A DNA stretch of 64,000 nucleotides from JACCZX01 sp038216465 (GCA_038216465.1 JBBQQC010000003.1:62001-126000); one strand, 5' to 3'. Numbered from the stretch's first letter, positions 26,013-35,052 are shown. The notes: generated by a model from the sequence alone, not told the origin. Numbers and translations: made by a program.

Positions 26013-27265
26013 AGCCCGGGTACAGACAGACCCGGGTAGATGCCATCCCCGAGGATTGGAGCGTCGCTCCCCTCGGCGCGTTAGCTGAGATTTCATCCGG
26101 GACGACGCCAGCGAGGGCATTGTTCGATCGGTACTACAAGAATGGCTCAACCGCATGGGTCAAAACATTGGATCTGACCAACTCCGACGTCTTTAGCACT
26201 TCGGAATGCGTGACCTACCTTGCTCTCAAGGAAACAAGTCTCACTCTCTATCCGATTGGTACCGTACTCGTTGCGATGTATGGTGGCTTTCAGCAGATCG
26301 GGCGGACGGGTCTACTTCGACTACCGGCGGCCGTCAATCAAGCAATTACTGCCATTCAGCCAAATACGGGGCAGCTGGTATCTGAGTACCTCCTTGCGAC
26401 CCTAAACCACCGAGTTGCCTATTGGCGGACTGTAGCAAGCAGCAGCCGAAAAGATCCCAACATCACTGGTCAGGATGTACGTTCTTTCCCGATTCCTTAT
26501 CCGGATCCACTAGAACAACGCGCCGTTGCGACGGCATTGTTTGATGTGGATGCGCTGCTGGACGGTCTTAACCGGCTCATCGGGAAGAAGTGCAACCTCA
26601 AACAGGCTGCCATGCAGGAGCTTCTTACGGGCCAAACTCGCCTCCTCGGCTTTTCCGGCCAGTGGGAGGTGAAGCGGCTAGGCGAGGTTGGTGATATTTC
26701 AAGTGCAGGGGTGGATAAAAAGAGTCGGCCAGACGAAGTGCCTGTTCGCCTCGTCAACTACCTCGATGTGTATCGGAAAGACTTCATTTACTCGGACGAT
26801 TTGAATCACTGGGTCACCGCTCGAGCGGACCAAGCCAAACGCTGTGCCGTGCAAAAGGGGGACGTGTTCTTTACGCCAACCTCTGAGACACGCGACGACA
26901 TCGCAATTTCCGCCGTGGCGATGGAAGACATCCCGGATGCCGTCTACAGCTACCACGTTGCTCGGCTACGGTTGCGCGATGCATGGGACCTTCGATTCCG
27001 GACCTATGCATTCAAGACGCGAGCCTTCCTCGATCAAGCGGAGAAGTTTTGTGACGGCAACGGCACGAGATATGTGCTCTCGCAGGCAAAGTTCAGGGCT
27101 ATGACCGTTCAAGTTCCACCGATTCCCGAACAAACAGCTATCGCCAATGTGCTGTCGGAAATGGACTCGGAGCTGGCGGCGCTGCAAGAGTTGAGGGAGA
27201 AGACCCGCAATCTTAAGCAGGCCATGATGCAGGAGCTATTGACCGGCAGGACCAGACTGATATGA
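26003..27265 (+). CDS. hsdS: Type I restriction-modification specificity subunit (S subunit)
   Basis: 420 residues with two target-recognition domains (about 10-185 and 215-390), each followed by a conserved helix. The helices carry near-identical ends, NLKQAAMQELLTGQTRLL near 197-214 and NLKQAMMQELLTGRTRLI at the C-terminus, the classical spacer repeats of HsdS. The TRDs differ from each other, so a bipartite asymmetric DNA site is expected; the site itself cannot be read from sequence. Overlaps hsdM by 10 bp and hsdR by 4 bp. Confidence 0.95.
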   Translation: MEIKPGYRQTRVDAIPEDWSVAPLGALAEISSGTTPARALFDRYYKNGSTAWVKTLDLTNSDVFSTSECVTYLALKETSLTLYPIGTVLVAMYGGFQQIGRTGLLRLPAAVNQAITAIQPNTGQLVSEYLLATLNHRVAYWRTVASSSRKDPNITGQDVRSFPIPYPDPLEQRAVATALFDVDALLDGLNRLIGKKCNLKQAAMQELLTGQTRLLGFSGQWEVKRLGEVGDISSAGVDKKSRPDEVPVRLVNYLDVYRKDFIYSDDLNHWVTARADQAKRCAVQKGDVFFTPTSETRDDIAISAVAMEDIPDAVYSYHVARLRLRDAWDLRFRTYAFKTRAFLDQAEKFCDGNGTRYVLSQAKFRAMTVQVPPIPEQTAIANVLSEMDSELAALQELREKTRNLKQAMMQELLTGRTRLI

Positions 27266-30200
27266 ACGACGTCGGCAAACCGGAACGTGTAACGCAAAAC
27301 CGAGTGATAGGCCTGTTCCGCGATGAGCTCAATTACCGCTATCTCGGGGACTGGTCGGACCGACCTGGTAACAGCAACGTCGACGAGAACCTCCTCAGCA
27401 ATCACCTTAAGGGTGCAGGGTATTCGCCAGAGCAAATCAGCCGCGCCATCTACCTGCTCAAGACTGAGGCGGCAAGCCCCAACCGCAATCTCTACGACAA
27501 CAACAAGGCTGTGTACGGCCTATTGCGTTACGGCGTAGACGTGCAAACGCGGGCAGGTGAGCCCTATTTGAAGGTCAAGCTCATCAACTGGGCAGAGCCA
27601 GCGAAGAACGACTTCGTCATCGTCGAGGAGGTAACGTTGGGTGGGAACTATGAACGCCGTCCCGACCTTGTGCTCTACATCAACGGCATCGCGGTGGCGG
27701 TCATCGAACTCAAGAACAGTTACGTCTCAATCGGCGACGGTATACGCCAGCTACTCTCGAATCAGCAGAAAGAATTCAACGAGTGGTTCTTCACCACAGC
27801 ACAGGTCGTCTTCGCCGGCAACGACTCCGAAGGCCTGCGCTACGGGGCGATCGGAACCCCAGAGACGTATTTTCTGAAGTGGAAGGAGGACGAAGCGGAC
27901 AACACCCACTTCAAGCTCGACAAGTATCTGCTCAAGATGTGCCGAAAAGATCGACTCATCGAACTGCTACATGATTTCGTGGTTTTCGATGGCGGCGTAA
28001 AAAAGCTTCCAAGGGTGCATCAGTATTTTGGGATCAAGGCGGCGCAGGAACGCGTCAACGTCTACCAGGGCGGCATCATCTGGCATACGCAGGGCAGCGG
28101 CAAAAGCATCGTGATGGTGCTTCTTGCCAAATGGATCTTGGAGAACAAGCCAAATGCTCGCATCCTAATTCTCACCGACCGCGATGAACTCGACAAACAG
28201 ATCGAGCGCGTGTTCGCTGGGGCGGGCGAGGCCATTTACCGCACGAGTAGCGGGCACGATCTTATGGCTCAGCTTGGGCAGGCGAAGCCGCGCCTCCTCT
28301 GCTCACTCATCCACAAGTTCGGAAAGAAGGGCGTGGACGATTTCGATGCCTTCATTGAAGAATTGAAGAAACAGTCGAGCCCGGCTATCGGCGAGTTGTT
28401 CATTTTCGTGGACGAGTGCCATCGTTCGCAGAGTGGAAAACTGCATAAGACAATGAAGGCGCTTTTGCCGGGCGCTGTGTTCATCGGTTTTACTGGGACA
28501 CCACTATTGAAGCGGGATAGACAGACGAGTCTTGAAGTGTTCGGCGATTACATCCACACCTACAAGTTCGGCGAGGCGGTTGAGGACGAGGTAGTACTCG
28601 ATCTCGTCTATGAAGCACGGGATATCACCCAGGAGTTGCACTCGCCCCTGAAGATCGATGCCTGGTTTGAAGCCAAGACAAAGGCGTTGAACGACTGGCA
28701 AAAGGCGGCGCTACGCGAGCAATGGGGCACGATGCAAAAGGTGTTGAGTTCACGATCACGCATGGAGCGTGTGGTCGAGGACATCGTGTTCGATTTCGGT
28801 GTGAAGCCGCGGCTCGCAAGCGAACGCGGAAACGCAATGCTCGTCGCGTCGAGCATCTACGAGGCGGCGAAATATTTCGAACTACTCCAGAAGACTGTTT
28901 TTAAGGGACGGTGCGCGGTCGTGACTTCCTATAACCCGCACGCGCAGGACGTAACGCTCGAGGAAACGGGCGCGAATACAGAGACTGAGAAGCAATTCCT
29001 TTACAACACGTACACCGCGTTACTTAAGGATGTATTAGCTAAGCCAGGGAAAACCAAGACCGAAACTTATGAGGATGAGGCGAAGAAGCGGTTCGTCGAA
29101 CAACCCGCGAATATGCGACTCCTCATCGTGGTGGATAAGCTCCTTACCGGATTCGATGCACCGAGTTGCACCTACCTCTACATCGACAAGTCTATGCAAG
29201 ACCACGCGCTGTTTCAGGCCATCTGCCGGACGAACCGGCTCGACGGGGACGACAAGACCTTCGGCTACATCGTCGATTACAAGGACCTGTTCAAGAAGGT
29301 GCAAGGCGCGATGGCGGTCTACACGACCGAACTTGACCACAACGATGGTGGCGCAAGTCCGGAAGTGCTATTACAGGATCGTCTCAAGAAGGGACGCGAG
29401 CGGCTGGACCAAGCGCGAGAGGCCATCGCTCTCTTATGCGATCCAGTACAGCCGCCCAAGGGTGAGCTGGAGCACATCCATTACTTCTGCGGAAATACCG
29501 AGATTCCAAACGACCTGAAGGCGCACGAACCGCAGCGCGAGGCCCTCTACAGGTCCGTGGCGGCGCTCGTTCGAGCATATGCGAACATTGCCGATGACTT
29601 GCCGGAGGCAGGCTATACAGAGATGCAGTTGACCGGAATCAAGAAGGACATCGACCGCAACCTCAAGCTGCGCGAGATCATCCGGCAAGCGAGCGGAGAG
29701 ATGATCGACCTCAAGGCGTACGAGGCGGATATGCGCCACCTCATTGATACTTACATTGAGGCCGACGCGCCGCGCACGATCTCGGATTTCGGCGAGATAG
29801 GTCTCCTGGACTTGCTTGTGAAGAGTGGTATCGCGGAGGCCATCAAGGCACTGCCGGCTGGAATCAAGGGCAACAAGGCAGCGGTGGCGGAGACGATCAC
29901 CAACAACGTCCGTAGCAAGATCATCAAGGAACATCTCAGCGACCCGGCGTTCTACGACAAAATGTCCGCTCTCTTGAACGAGATCCTCTCCGACTTGAAG
30001 GCGCTACGGATCGAATACGAGGAATTCTTGAAGCGGATTGCTGCGCTCGCGAAGCAGGTGCACGCTGGTAAGTCCAGCGACACTCCGGACAAGCTGAATA
30101 CGCCTGGCAAGCGCGCGCTCTACAACAATCTCAACAAGGATGAGACCTTAGCCATAAAAGTCGACGAAACGGTGCGGCGCGTGCGACCGAACGCTTTTCG

Positions 30201-30315
30201 CGGCAATCAAGCGAAGGAGAACGTTATTAAAGCTGCGCTCTTTCCGCTTCTTGGCAACGACCGCGCGGAAGTGGAGCGCGTATTTCTGATAATCAAAGCG
30301 CAAACAGAATATTGA
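27262..30315 (+). CDS. hsdR: Type I restriction endonuclease/translocase (R subunit)
   Basis: 1017 residues. N-terminal nuclease domain has the PD-(D/E)xK pattern RRPDLVLY...AVIELKN at about 133-155. The SF2 motor shows Walker A TQGSGKSIV near 279-287, DECHRSQ (motif II) near 388-394 and FTGTPLL (motif III) near 411-417. The helicase C-terminal part includes LTGFDAPSC and ICRTNRL, and a helical C-terminal domain binds the MTase. All key residues are present, so the system looks active. ATGA overlap with hsdS. Confidence 0.95.
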   Translation: MNDVGKPERVTQNRVIGLFRDELNYRYLGDWSDRPGNSNVDENLLSNHLKGAGYSPEQISRAIYLLKTEAASPNRNLYDNNKAVYGLLRYGVDVQTRAGEPYLKVKLINWAEPAKNDFVIVEEVTLGGNYERRPDLVLYINGIAVAVIELKNSYVSIGDGIRQLLSNQQKEFNEWFFTTAQVVFAGNDSEGLRYGAIGTPETYFLKWKEDEADNTHFKLDKYLLKMCRKDRLIELLHDFVVFDGGVKKLPRVHQYFGIKAAQERVNVYQGGIIWHTQGSGKSIVMVLLAKWILENKPNARILILTDRDELDKQIERVFAGAGEAIYRTSSGHDLMAQLGQAKPRLLCSLIHKFGKKGVDDFDAFIEELKKQSSPAIGELFIFVDECHRSQSGKLHKTMKALLPGAVFIGFTGTPLLKRDRQTSLEVFGDYIHTYKFGEAVEDEVVLDLVYEARDITQELHSPLKIDAWFEAKTKALNDWQKAALREQWGTMQKVLSSRSRMERVVEDIVFDFGVKPRLASERGNAMLVASSIYEAAKYFELLQKTVFKGRCAVVTSYNPHAQDVTLEETGANTETEKQFLYNTYTALLKDVLAKPGKTKTETYEDEAKKRFVEQPANMRLLIVVDKLLTGFDAPSCTYLYIDKSMQDHALFQAICRTNRLDGDDKTFGYIVDYKDLFKKVQGAMAVYTTELDHNDGGASPEVLLQDRLKKGRERLDQAREAIALLCDPVQPPKGELEHIHYFCGNTEIPNDLKAHEPQREALYRSVAALVRAYANIADDLPEAGYTEMQLTGIKKDIDRNLKLREIIRQASGEMIDLKAYEADMRHLIDTYIEADAPRTISDFGEIGLLDLLVKSGIAEAIKALPAGIKGNKAAVAETITNNVRSKIIKEHLSDPAFYDKMSALLNEILSDLKALRIEYEEFLKRIAALAKQVHAGKSSDTPDKLNTPGKRALYNNLNKDETLAIKVDETVRRVRPNAFRGNQAKENVIKAALFPLLGNDRAEVERVFLIIKAQTEY

Positions 30316-31031
30316 TGGACAAGCGTATTCAACTAGGTGACATTGGTGCGGACCTTGTCCGAAAGAATATCAAGAACGTCCATCTTAGTGTGCATCCGCC
30401 GACCGGGCGCGTGCGTATCGCCGCCCCTGAGCGCATGAGTCTTGACACTGTCCGCGTATTTGCCATTTCCAAGCTACCTTGGATTAAGCGGCAGCAACGA
30501 AAACTCCTGGAACAGGAACGCGAGACGCCCCCCGAATACATCGATAGGGAAAGTCACTACGTATGGGGTAAGCGTTATCTGCTTAAGGTTGTTGAAGCCA
30601 ATGAGCCATCGTCCGTGGATTTAACTCACGTCTGTATAGTCCTCCGTGTTCGCAGCGACGCTGGAACAGCGAAGCGGCATGCGACGCTCGAAGATTGGCG
30701 ACGCCAGCAACTGCGACACGCGGTCCTGCCACTGATCGAAAAGTGGGAGCGGCTGATGGGAGTGAGGGTGCGGGGTCTCTTTATCCAGCGGATGAAGACG
30801 AAATGGGGTAGCTGCAATCATCGCCGGGGCTCCATACGACTGAACACTGATCTGATCAAAAAGCCCAGAGAATGCCTCGAATACATCGTCGTTCACGAGA
30901 TGGCACACCTGCTTGAACCGACCCACAACACACGCTTTGTTTTGTTGATGGATCAGTTCATGCCGAAGTGGCAGTCTCACCGCGAGACCCTCAATACCCT
31001 TCCGGTGCGCAACGAAACTTGGAATTACTAA
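30315..31031 (+). CDS. YgjP-like (DUF45) zinc metallopeptidase
   Basis: 238 residues. The ATG overlaps the hsdR stop (TGATG), so the gene is part of the restriction operon. Motifs are KTKWGSCNHRRGSIRLN (about 152-168) and the zinc site HEMAHLLEPTHN near 194-205 (HExxH plus downstream His), typical of the YgjP/DUF45 group of M48-like peptidases. These are often the last gene of type I restriction operons; the role is not established, possibly turnover of the complex. Confidence 0.92.
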   Translation: MDKRIQLGDIGADLVRKNIKNVHLSVHPPTGRVRIAAPERMSLDTVRVFAISKLPWIKRQQRKLLEQERETPPEYIDRESHYVWGKRYLLKVVEANEPSSVDLTHVCIVLRVRSDAGTAKRHATLEDWRRQQLRHAVLPLIEKWERLMGVRVRGLFIQRMKTKWGSCNHRRGSIRLNTDLIKKPRECLEYIVVHEMAHLLEPTHNTRFVLLMDQFMPKWQSHRETLNTLPVRNETWNY

Positions 31032-31079
31032 CGGCGAACCGAGACCCCGTCTCGCTGAGACTTACTTATTCAGTGCCGC

Positions 31080-31162
31080 CGATCCGCCAACCGCTTCACC
31101 TTCGAAGTCTTTGGTGTCCCGGTGTAGCTATCACAGCCGGATGCCGAGCGTTCGAACGTCGA
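31080..31162 (-). pseudogene. Scar copy of the PaaK-like gene (end joined to middle)
   Basis: 31082-31132 matches 47711-47762, the last codons of the PaaK-like ligase gene, with few changes. It is followed directly by CGGATGCCGAGCGTTCGAAC, which matches 48372-48397 inside the same gene. About 600 bp of the gene are missing between the two parts. No reading frame survives. Confidence 0.7.
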
Positions 31163-31207
31163 GCGTGAAGCGACTGATCAGCGCGACAGAGCCATGCTCA
31201 CGCTGAG

Positions 31208-31870
31208 TTACGGCTTTGCCGCCGGTGCACCTCCCCACGGCAGCGGCCTCAGCGATCGCAGGTAGGCGACTATCGCGGCCATATCTTCATCATTGATGTT
31301 CTTGTACCAGTCGAAGGCCATCGGTGGTTTCAGTGGAGTGCCGTCGCGGCTCTTGTCTGCGCGGATCGCGTGCGCGATCTCGGCATCGCTCCAGTTCTTC
31401 AGGCTTCTTGGCGTCAGGTTGCGCGACACGGAAACGCCCCACGGTCCGGTAAATGGAGCGCCGCCGGCGCCGACCTTGGTCATATCTAGGCCTTTGTCGT
31501 TGTACGGCGTGTGGCAATCGATGCAATGCCCGAGCGGCCCGGCCAGATACGCGCCGTACTTGACCTTGTCCGTGCGCGGCGGCGCGACGATCTTGTCTTT
31601 GATCGGGCGCCCGTACGCACGGGGAAGCTTCATGAAGTAGACGGACTTCGGCACCACGTTCTTGACCGGCGGCTGCGCACGCAGGTACGCCACCAGTGCG
31701 CGTGCATCGTCATCCGAGATGCGGCGATACAGATGAATCGGCATCGGCGGGCCAATCAGCGAGCCGTCGGGCCTGAGGCCTTCGCGAATTCCGCGGATTA
31801 GTTGCGCGTCGGTCCACTTGCCGATGCCGGTTTCCGGATCGGGGAGAAGCTTGGCGTCCTGGCTAAGGCT
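31208..31870 (-). pseudogene. Diheme cytochrome c copy lacking signal peptide and first heme
   Basis: Paralog of the cytochrome at 4586-5461. From PDPETGIGKW to the end (GGAPAAKP) it aligns almost residue for residue and keeps the second heme site CIDCH. Upstream it jumps to SQDAKLL, the first mature residues of the parent, so about 51 residues with the CGNCH heme site are deleted in frame; a TAA stop lies two codons further upstream and no start codon remains. A shorter open frame from 31744 exists but would lack export signal and the first heme. Confidence 0.85.
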
Positions 31871-31927
31871 TTATGTGCTGTCGCACCTACTCATCGGAAT
31901 GGCCCCTTTTGGACTCTATTTAGACAT

Positions 31928-31955
31928 TTGACATCTGTAGCCTGCAGGCTACACT
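31928..31955 (+). promoter_or_regulatory. Promoter and palindromic operator of the HigBA-like module
   Basis: TTGACA (31928-31933), 16 bp, TACACT (31950-31955). Between them and overlapping the -10 lies a perfect 18-bp palindrome TGTAGCCTGCAGGCTACA (31936-31953). The position fits an antitoxin-bound operator that autoregulates the module. Confidence 0.75.
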
Positions 31956-31961
31956 CCGGCC

Positions 31962-32248
31962 GTGCGCGTTGAGCAAACGAAAACGTTCCGGATTGGCTAG
32001 ATAACCTCAAGGACGTTGACGGGAGGGCGCGCGTGCTTGTGCGCATCGACCGGTTGGCGCATGGCAATCCGGGCCGGCATCGAGCGTTGCGCGGCGGCGT
32101 GAAGGAGTTAAAGCTGGCCTTCGGACCAGGCTACCGCGTCTATTACACCGAGCGCGGCGGAACGTTGATCGTGCTGTAGGCCGGCGGCGCCAAAGCGACG
32201 CAAGCCAGCGATATCCAAGCCGCTATCGCATTGGCTCAAGGGGTATAG
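31962..32248 (+). pseudogene. Dead HigB/RelE-type toxin
   Basis: Starts GTG with RVEQTKTF, then a missing base near 31996 breaks the frame; after it the reading is WLDNLKDVDGRARVLVRIDRL, GNPGRHRALRGGVKELKL and GYRVYYTERGGTLIVL, the pattern of the HigB-like addiction-module killer family (Gp49-like RelE fold mRNA interferase). A TAG stop then replaces a sense codon in the LLAGG segment. Two independent lesions make this a true pseudogene. The antitoxin follows 4 bp later. Confidence 0.82.
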
Positions 32249-32252
32249 GGAA

Positions 32253-32642
32253 ATGAAACCGAAAACTGCCAAAGCTTCTAGAACTACCGCAACAAAATCC
32301 TTGCGCAAAGCGGGCGTGGCAACCAAAACCGTGCCGTTCGATGTTGCGCACCATCTACGCACGCCGGCGGCGCAAGTCGCGTACTTAAACGCTTGGTTAG
32401 AAGAATCGCCGGAAGACGTGGCGGGCATTGCGCGCGCGTTTGGTGACGTGGTTCGCGCGCGCGGCATGACCAAAGTTGCGAACGAAACCGGGTTAAGCCG
32501 CGAAAGCCTTTACAAGGCGTTTAGCGACAAGGGCAACCCGAAATTAGCGACGGTGCTAGCCGTAGCGAACGCGATTGATCTAACGATCCGCGTAGAGCTA
32601 CCCACGGCTCGTGCCCGCAAGCGTCAACTAACAACTGCATAG
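32253..32642 (+). CDS. HigA-like addiction-module antitoxin
   Basis: 129 residues. N-terminal Lys/Thr-rich extension, then the family signature AYLNAWLEESPEDVAGIARAFGDVVRARGM and an HTH (TKVANETGLSRESLYKAFS, NPKLATVLAVANAI) of the antidote family paired with HigB-like killers. It binds DNA and neutralises its toxin. The cognate toxin is broken, while this frame and its operator are intact, so it may persist as a repressor or as protection against a related toxin elsewhere. Confidence 0.88.
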   Translation: MKPKTAKASRTTATKSLRKAGVATKTVPFDVAHHLRTPAAQVAYLNAWLEESPEDVAGIARAFGDVVRARGMTKVANETGLSRESLYKAFSDKGNPKLATVLAVANAIDLTIRVELPTARARKRQLTTA

Positions 32643-32779
32643 CGATCGGGGCACACCCGAATGGCAAGCGCCTCTACACCCTGGCCGATCGCGTCGAGGC
32701 CGTCCCGTTGGAGACTTTTGTTGCATCTTGAGCTGACGCCGTGTGGCAGATGGGCTCGCCCGCAAGTTCTCAAAACGCC

Positions 32780-33718
32780 ATGACTAAACCCGAATCAAAC
32801 TCCGACGACGATGCGACCCGTGCGAGCGCCGCCCTGAAAACATTCCCGCAGGTTGACCATCATCAGGCCACGGGCGAGCTGGCACGAATTTACGAAGACA
32901 TTCACTACACCCTACGCTTGCCCTGGGTAGCGTTCGCAATCCGCGTGTTGTCTCAGTTCCCGCACTTTGTCCCCGCGGCGTGGGCAGCGCTCAAGCCGCA
33001 GATCTCCACGCGCTACGCAGAACGCGGCGCAGATCTGATACGACGCGCCGCGCTCGTGCCCGGGGCAGCGCCGCCGGATCCTCGGACCAGGCTTCTCGCC
33101 AACGGCTGGACGCCTGCCAAGATTGCCGAATTGCAGGCGTCGCTGCATTGCCTGAACTACGGCAATCCGAAATATCTGCTGCTCATCACCGCCTGGAATG
33201 AAGCATGGAACGACCGCGATGCGGGCGGGGCTGCGGGCGGTCCTGTCGGACGCGATGCGGAATTGCTCCCCTACGGTCTGCCCGACGGCGTCAAGAAGTT
33301 CCATCTGATCGACCCCGATCAGGCACCGGCTGAGGTGCAGGCTTTGTTACGGCGTGTGCGAGACGCTTTTCTGCACCACGGACCTGCCAGCGATTACCGC
33401 GTGCTCGCCGCTTGGCCGGACTACCTGAGGGGTGCAATCGAAGATGCGCTCGAGCCGGTGGCGCTCACCGCAGAATTTGATGAAACCGCGCGTCGCATCC
33501 GTGCGATCGCGCGCGATCACGTTCGCGGTTTCGCCGCATCAGGCGGTATCAGGTGGCGTTCGATCGAGGACAAGCTCAGCCCGCCAGAGATCGCCGGAAT
33601 CACAGGCCTGCTTTTTCTCTACACCCGGTTCATCGCAGACATCACTATCGCAGTGATTCGTCTCCAACAAGCCTTCGAGGGCGGCGAATCCGCAACTGAA
33701 AACAAGTTTCCAAGTTAG
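32780..33718 (+). CDS. DehI-like (group I) 2-haloacid dehalogenase family protein
   Basis: 312 residues. Two repeated helical halves open with ARIYEDIHYTLRLPWVAFAIR and VQALLRRVRDAFLHHGPASDYRVLAAWPDYL, the pattern of the DehI family. The Asp of ASDYRVLAAWPDYL is the likely equivalent of the DehI catalytic Asp that activates water to displace the halide. Cytoplasmic. Several members act on haloacids, others are untested. The N-terminal third and upstream bases are duplicated at 12477-12758. Start at 32780 keeps the MTKPESN N-terminus shared with that copy. Confidence 0.8.
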   Translation: MTKPESNSDDDATRASAALKTFPQVDHHQATGELARIYEDIHYTLRLPWVAFAIRVLSQFPHFVPAAWAALKPQISTRYAERGADLIRRAALVPGAAPPDPRTRLLANGWTPAKIAELQASLHCLNYGNPKYLLLITAWNEAWNDRDAGGAAGGPVGRDAELLPYGLPDGVKKFHLIDPDQAPAEVQALLRRVRDAFLHHGPASDYRVLAAWPDYLRGAIEDALEPVALTAEFDETARRIRAIARDHVRGFAASGGIRWRSIEDKLSPPEIAGITGLLFLYTRFIADITIAVIRLQQAFEGGESATENKFPS

Positions 33719-33745
33719 TACGCTGAGAGCCGTCGGACGGTCGTC

Positions 33746-34399
33746 CTAGCCAAGCGGCCCGCGATTCTCCAGCTGCTGTACGCGCTCGCGCAGGGCCTGC
33801 AGTTCGGCCCGCAGCAGCTCGAACTCGGCGCGCCAGTCGGAAGCCGCCGCGCCACCGACGTCCTGCGCGCGACGGGGTTCGACGTTCACCGATTGCGCAG
33901 CCGGGGTCAACAGATCCACCCAGCGCGACTCGCGTGCGCCGGCGGCGCGCGGCAGCAATCGCACTAACGGACCACCAGACTCGAGCGAGCGTTCCGCGAG
34001 CTGCGTGAGGAAGCCTTCGACCGAACTCACATCGGCAAACCGATGCAGTCGTTCAGTCGCTGCGCGCAGTTCGGCGGCGGTCTGCGGGCCTCGCAGCCAC
34101 AGAGCGGCGAGCAGCGCAACCGCTTCGCTCGGCACCTTCAGCACGCGGCCGATGTTTTGCGAATAACGCATGACGCGGGAGCCACTTGATTCGATCACGA
34201 GCGATAGGGGCATGAGCCGGTCTATCGCGGCCTGTACGTCCAGTTCCGACGTGTTCAGCACCGGGTTGCGGTTGTTCTTCTGGTTGCAGCCTGCCGTCAG
34301 CGCGTTCAACGACAGCGGATAGATTTCAGCAACCGTAAGTTCCTTCTCGACCAGCACACCGAGGACGCGCGCTTCAAGCAGCGACAGCTGGGGATTCAA
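33746..34399 (-). CDS. YceH family (DUF480) protein
   Basis: 217 residues, TTG start. Strong match in layout to YceH: LSLLEARVLGVLVEKELTVAEIYPLSLNAL, GCNQKNNRNPV, two winged-helix domains, ALLAALWLRGPQTAAELR, then a C-terminal coiled coil (FELLRAELQALRERVQQLEN). Cytoplasmic, probably DNA-binding by fold, role unproven. No operon partner. Confidence 0.92.
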   Translation of the reverse strand: MNPQLSLLEARVLGVLVEKELTVAEIYPLSLNALTAGCNQKNNRNPVLNTSELDVQAAIDRLMPLSLVIESSGSRVMRYSQNIGRVLKVPSEAVALLAALWLRGPQTAAELRAATERLHRFADVSSVEGFLTQLAERSLESGGPLVRLLPRAAGARESRWVDLLTPAAQSVNVEPRRAQDVGGAAASDWRAEFELLRAELQALRERVQQLENRGPLG

Positions 34400-34473
34400 G
34401 GCGGCGTCACCAAGGGTGATCTCGAATTTTCGCTCAGGCGGCTACCCCGCCCGCAACTCGGTTACGGCGCGGC

Positions 34474-34644
34474 TTACGGCATCTCGCTCGGAATATCCAT
34501 GATTGCGCCCGCGGCTGTTATGGCGGCGCACTGGGCCGCCAACTGCGTCCGCAACGCCGCGTCTTCTGCAGAATCATGCGGATTCGTTGTTGAGCGGTTA
34601 ATCGCAACTTCCAGGTGAATGCACGTCAGTCGATCCGAGTTCAT
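34474..34644 (-). CDS. Small hypothetical protein
   Basis: 56 residues starting MNSDRLTCIHLEVAI with AGGGAA upstream of the ATG at 34644. It contains RTQLAAQCAAITAAGAIMDIP, an Ala-rich helix. No family, no membrane segment. Could be spurious, but the ribosome site and composition favour a gene. Confidence 0.4.
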   Translation of the reverse strand: MNSDRLTCIHLEVAINRSTTNPHDSAEDAALRTQLAAQCAAITAAGAIMDIPSEMP

Positions 34645-34778
34645 CGTCTGTTCCCTTACAAGATGAGTGCATTCTTCTCCTTTCACCCAAGCCGGTTCTG
34701 AGGAAAAGCAGTGCAATTAATGGCGATGCACCTTGCCACCATGCGAGAGAGCTCGCAACGCTTGGCTATGCAGGCGAT

Positions 34779-34828
34779 GGGCATATGCAACTGAAAGGCT
34801 CCTGCCGCTGCTGCGCCGAAGAAATAGC
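34779..34828 (+). pseudogene. Chimeric scar: GFA start joined to SnoaL-like end
   Basis: 34779-34805 equals the GFA leader end and first codons (GCATATGCAACTGAAAGGCT then CCTGC). It passes at a shared CCTGC into GCTGCTGCGCCGAAGAAATA, the last codons and stop of the SnoaL-like gene at about 6110-6130. The short microhomology marks an illegitimate recombination or deletion that removed everything between the two genes. Confidence 0.7.
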
Positions 34829-34887
34829 TTCTAACTCTAATTCTGCGGGCACCGATCCGCGATTAACGAATCGGCGCCGGAACACGG

Positions 34888-35052
34888 TCAGTAGCTACCG
34901 CTATCGCCACCGCTACCACCACCGTCACCACCACCGTTGTAGGTCCTGCTGAATGAGAACAAGTCGTCTTGCGCATCGGGGACGCTCGCGCAACCTGCTA
35001 ACACAGACACCAAGATCGCGGCGATGATTGAAAGGACAGATTTGCGTTTCAT
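34888..35052 (-). CDS. Very small Gly-rich lipoprotein
   Basis: 54 residues. GGAGG six bases before the ATG at 35052. MKRKSVLSIIAAILVSVLAG is followed by Cys, a clean lipobox (LAGC), so it is a lipoprotein of about 34 mature residues. The tail is Gly/Ser/Asp (RTYNGGGDGGGSGGDSGSY). No family; probably an envelope protein. Confidence 0.75.
   Translation of the reverse strand: MKRKSVLSIIAAILVSVLAGCASVPDAQDDLFSFSRTYNGGGDGGGSGGDSGSY

Noticed and set aside
32642..32731. Possible C-terminal gene piece (frame ending LYTLADRVEAVPLETFVAS)
   Set aside because: Protein-like but short, with no start and no recognised family; could be chance or a further remnant, so not listed.
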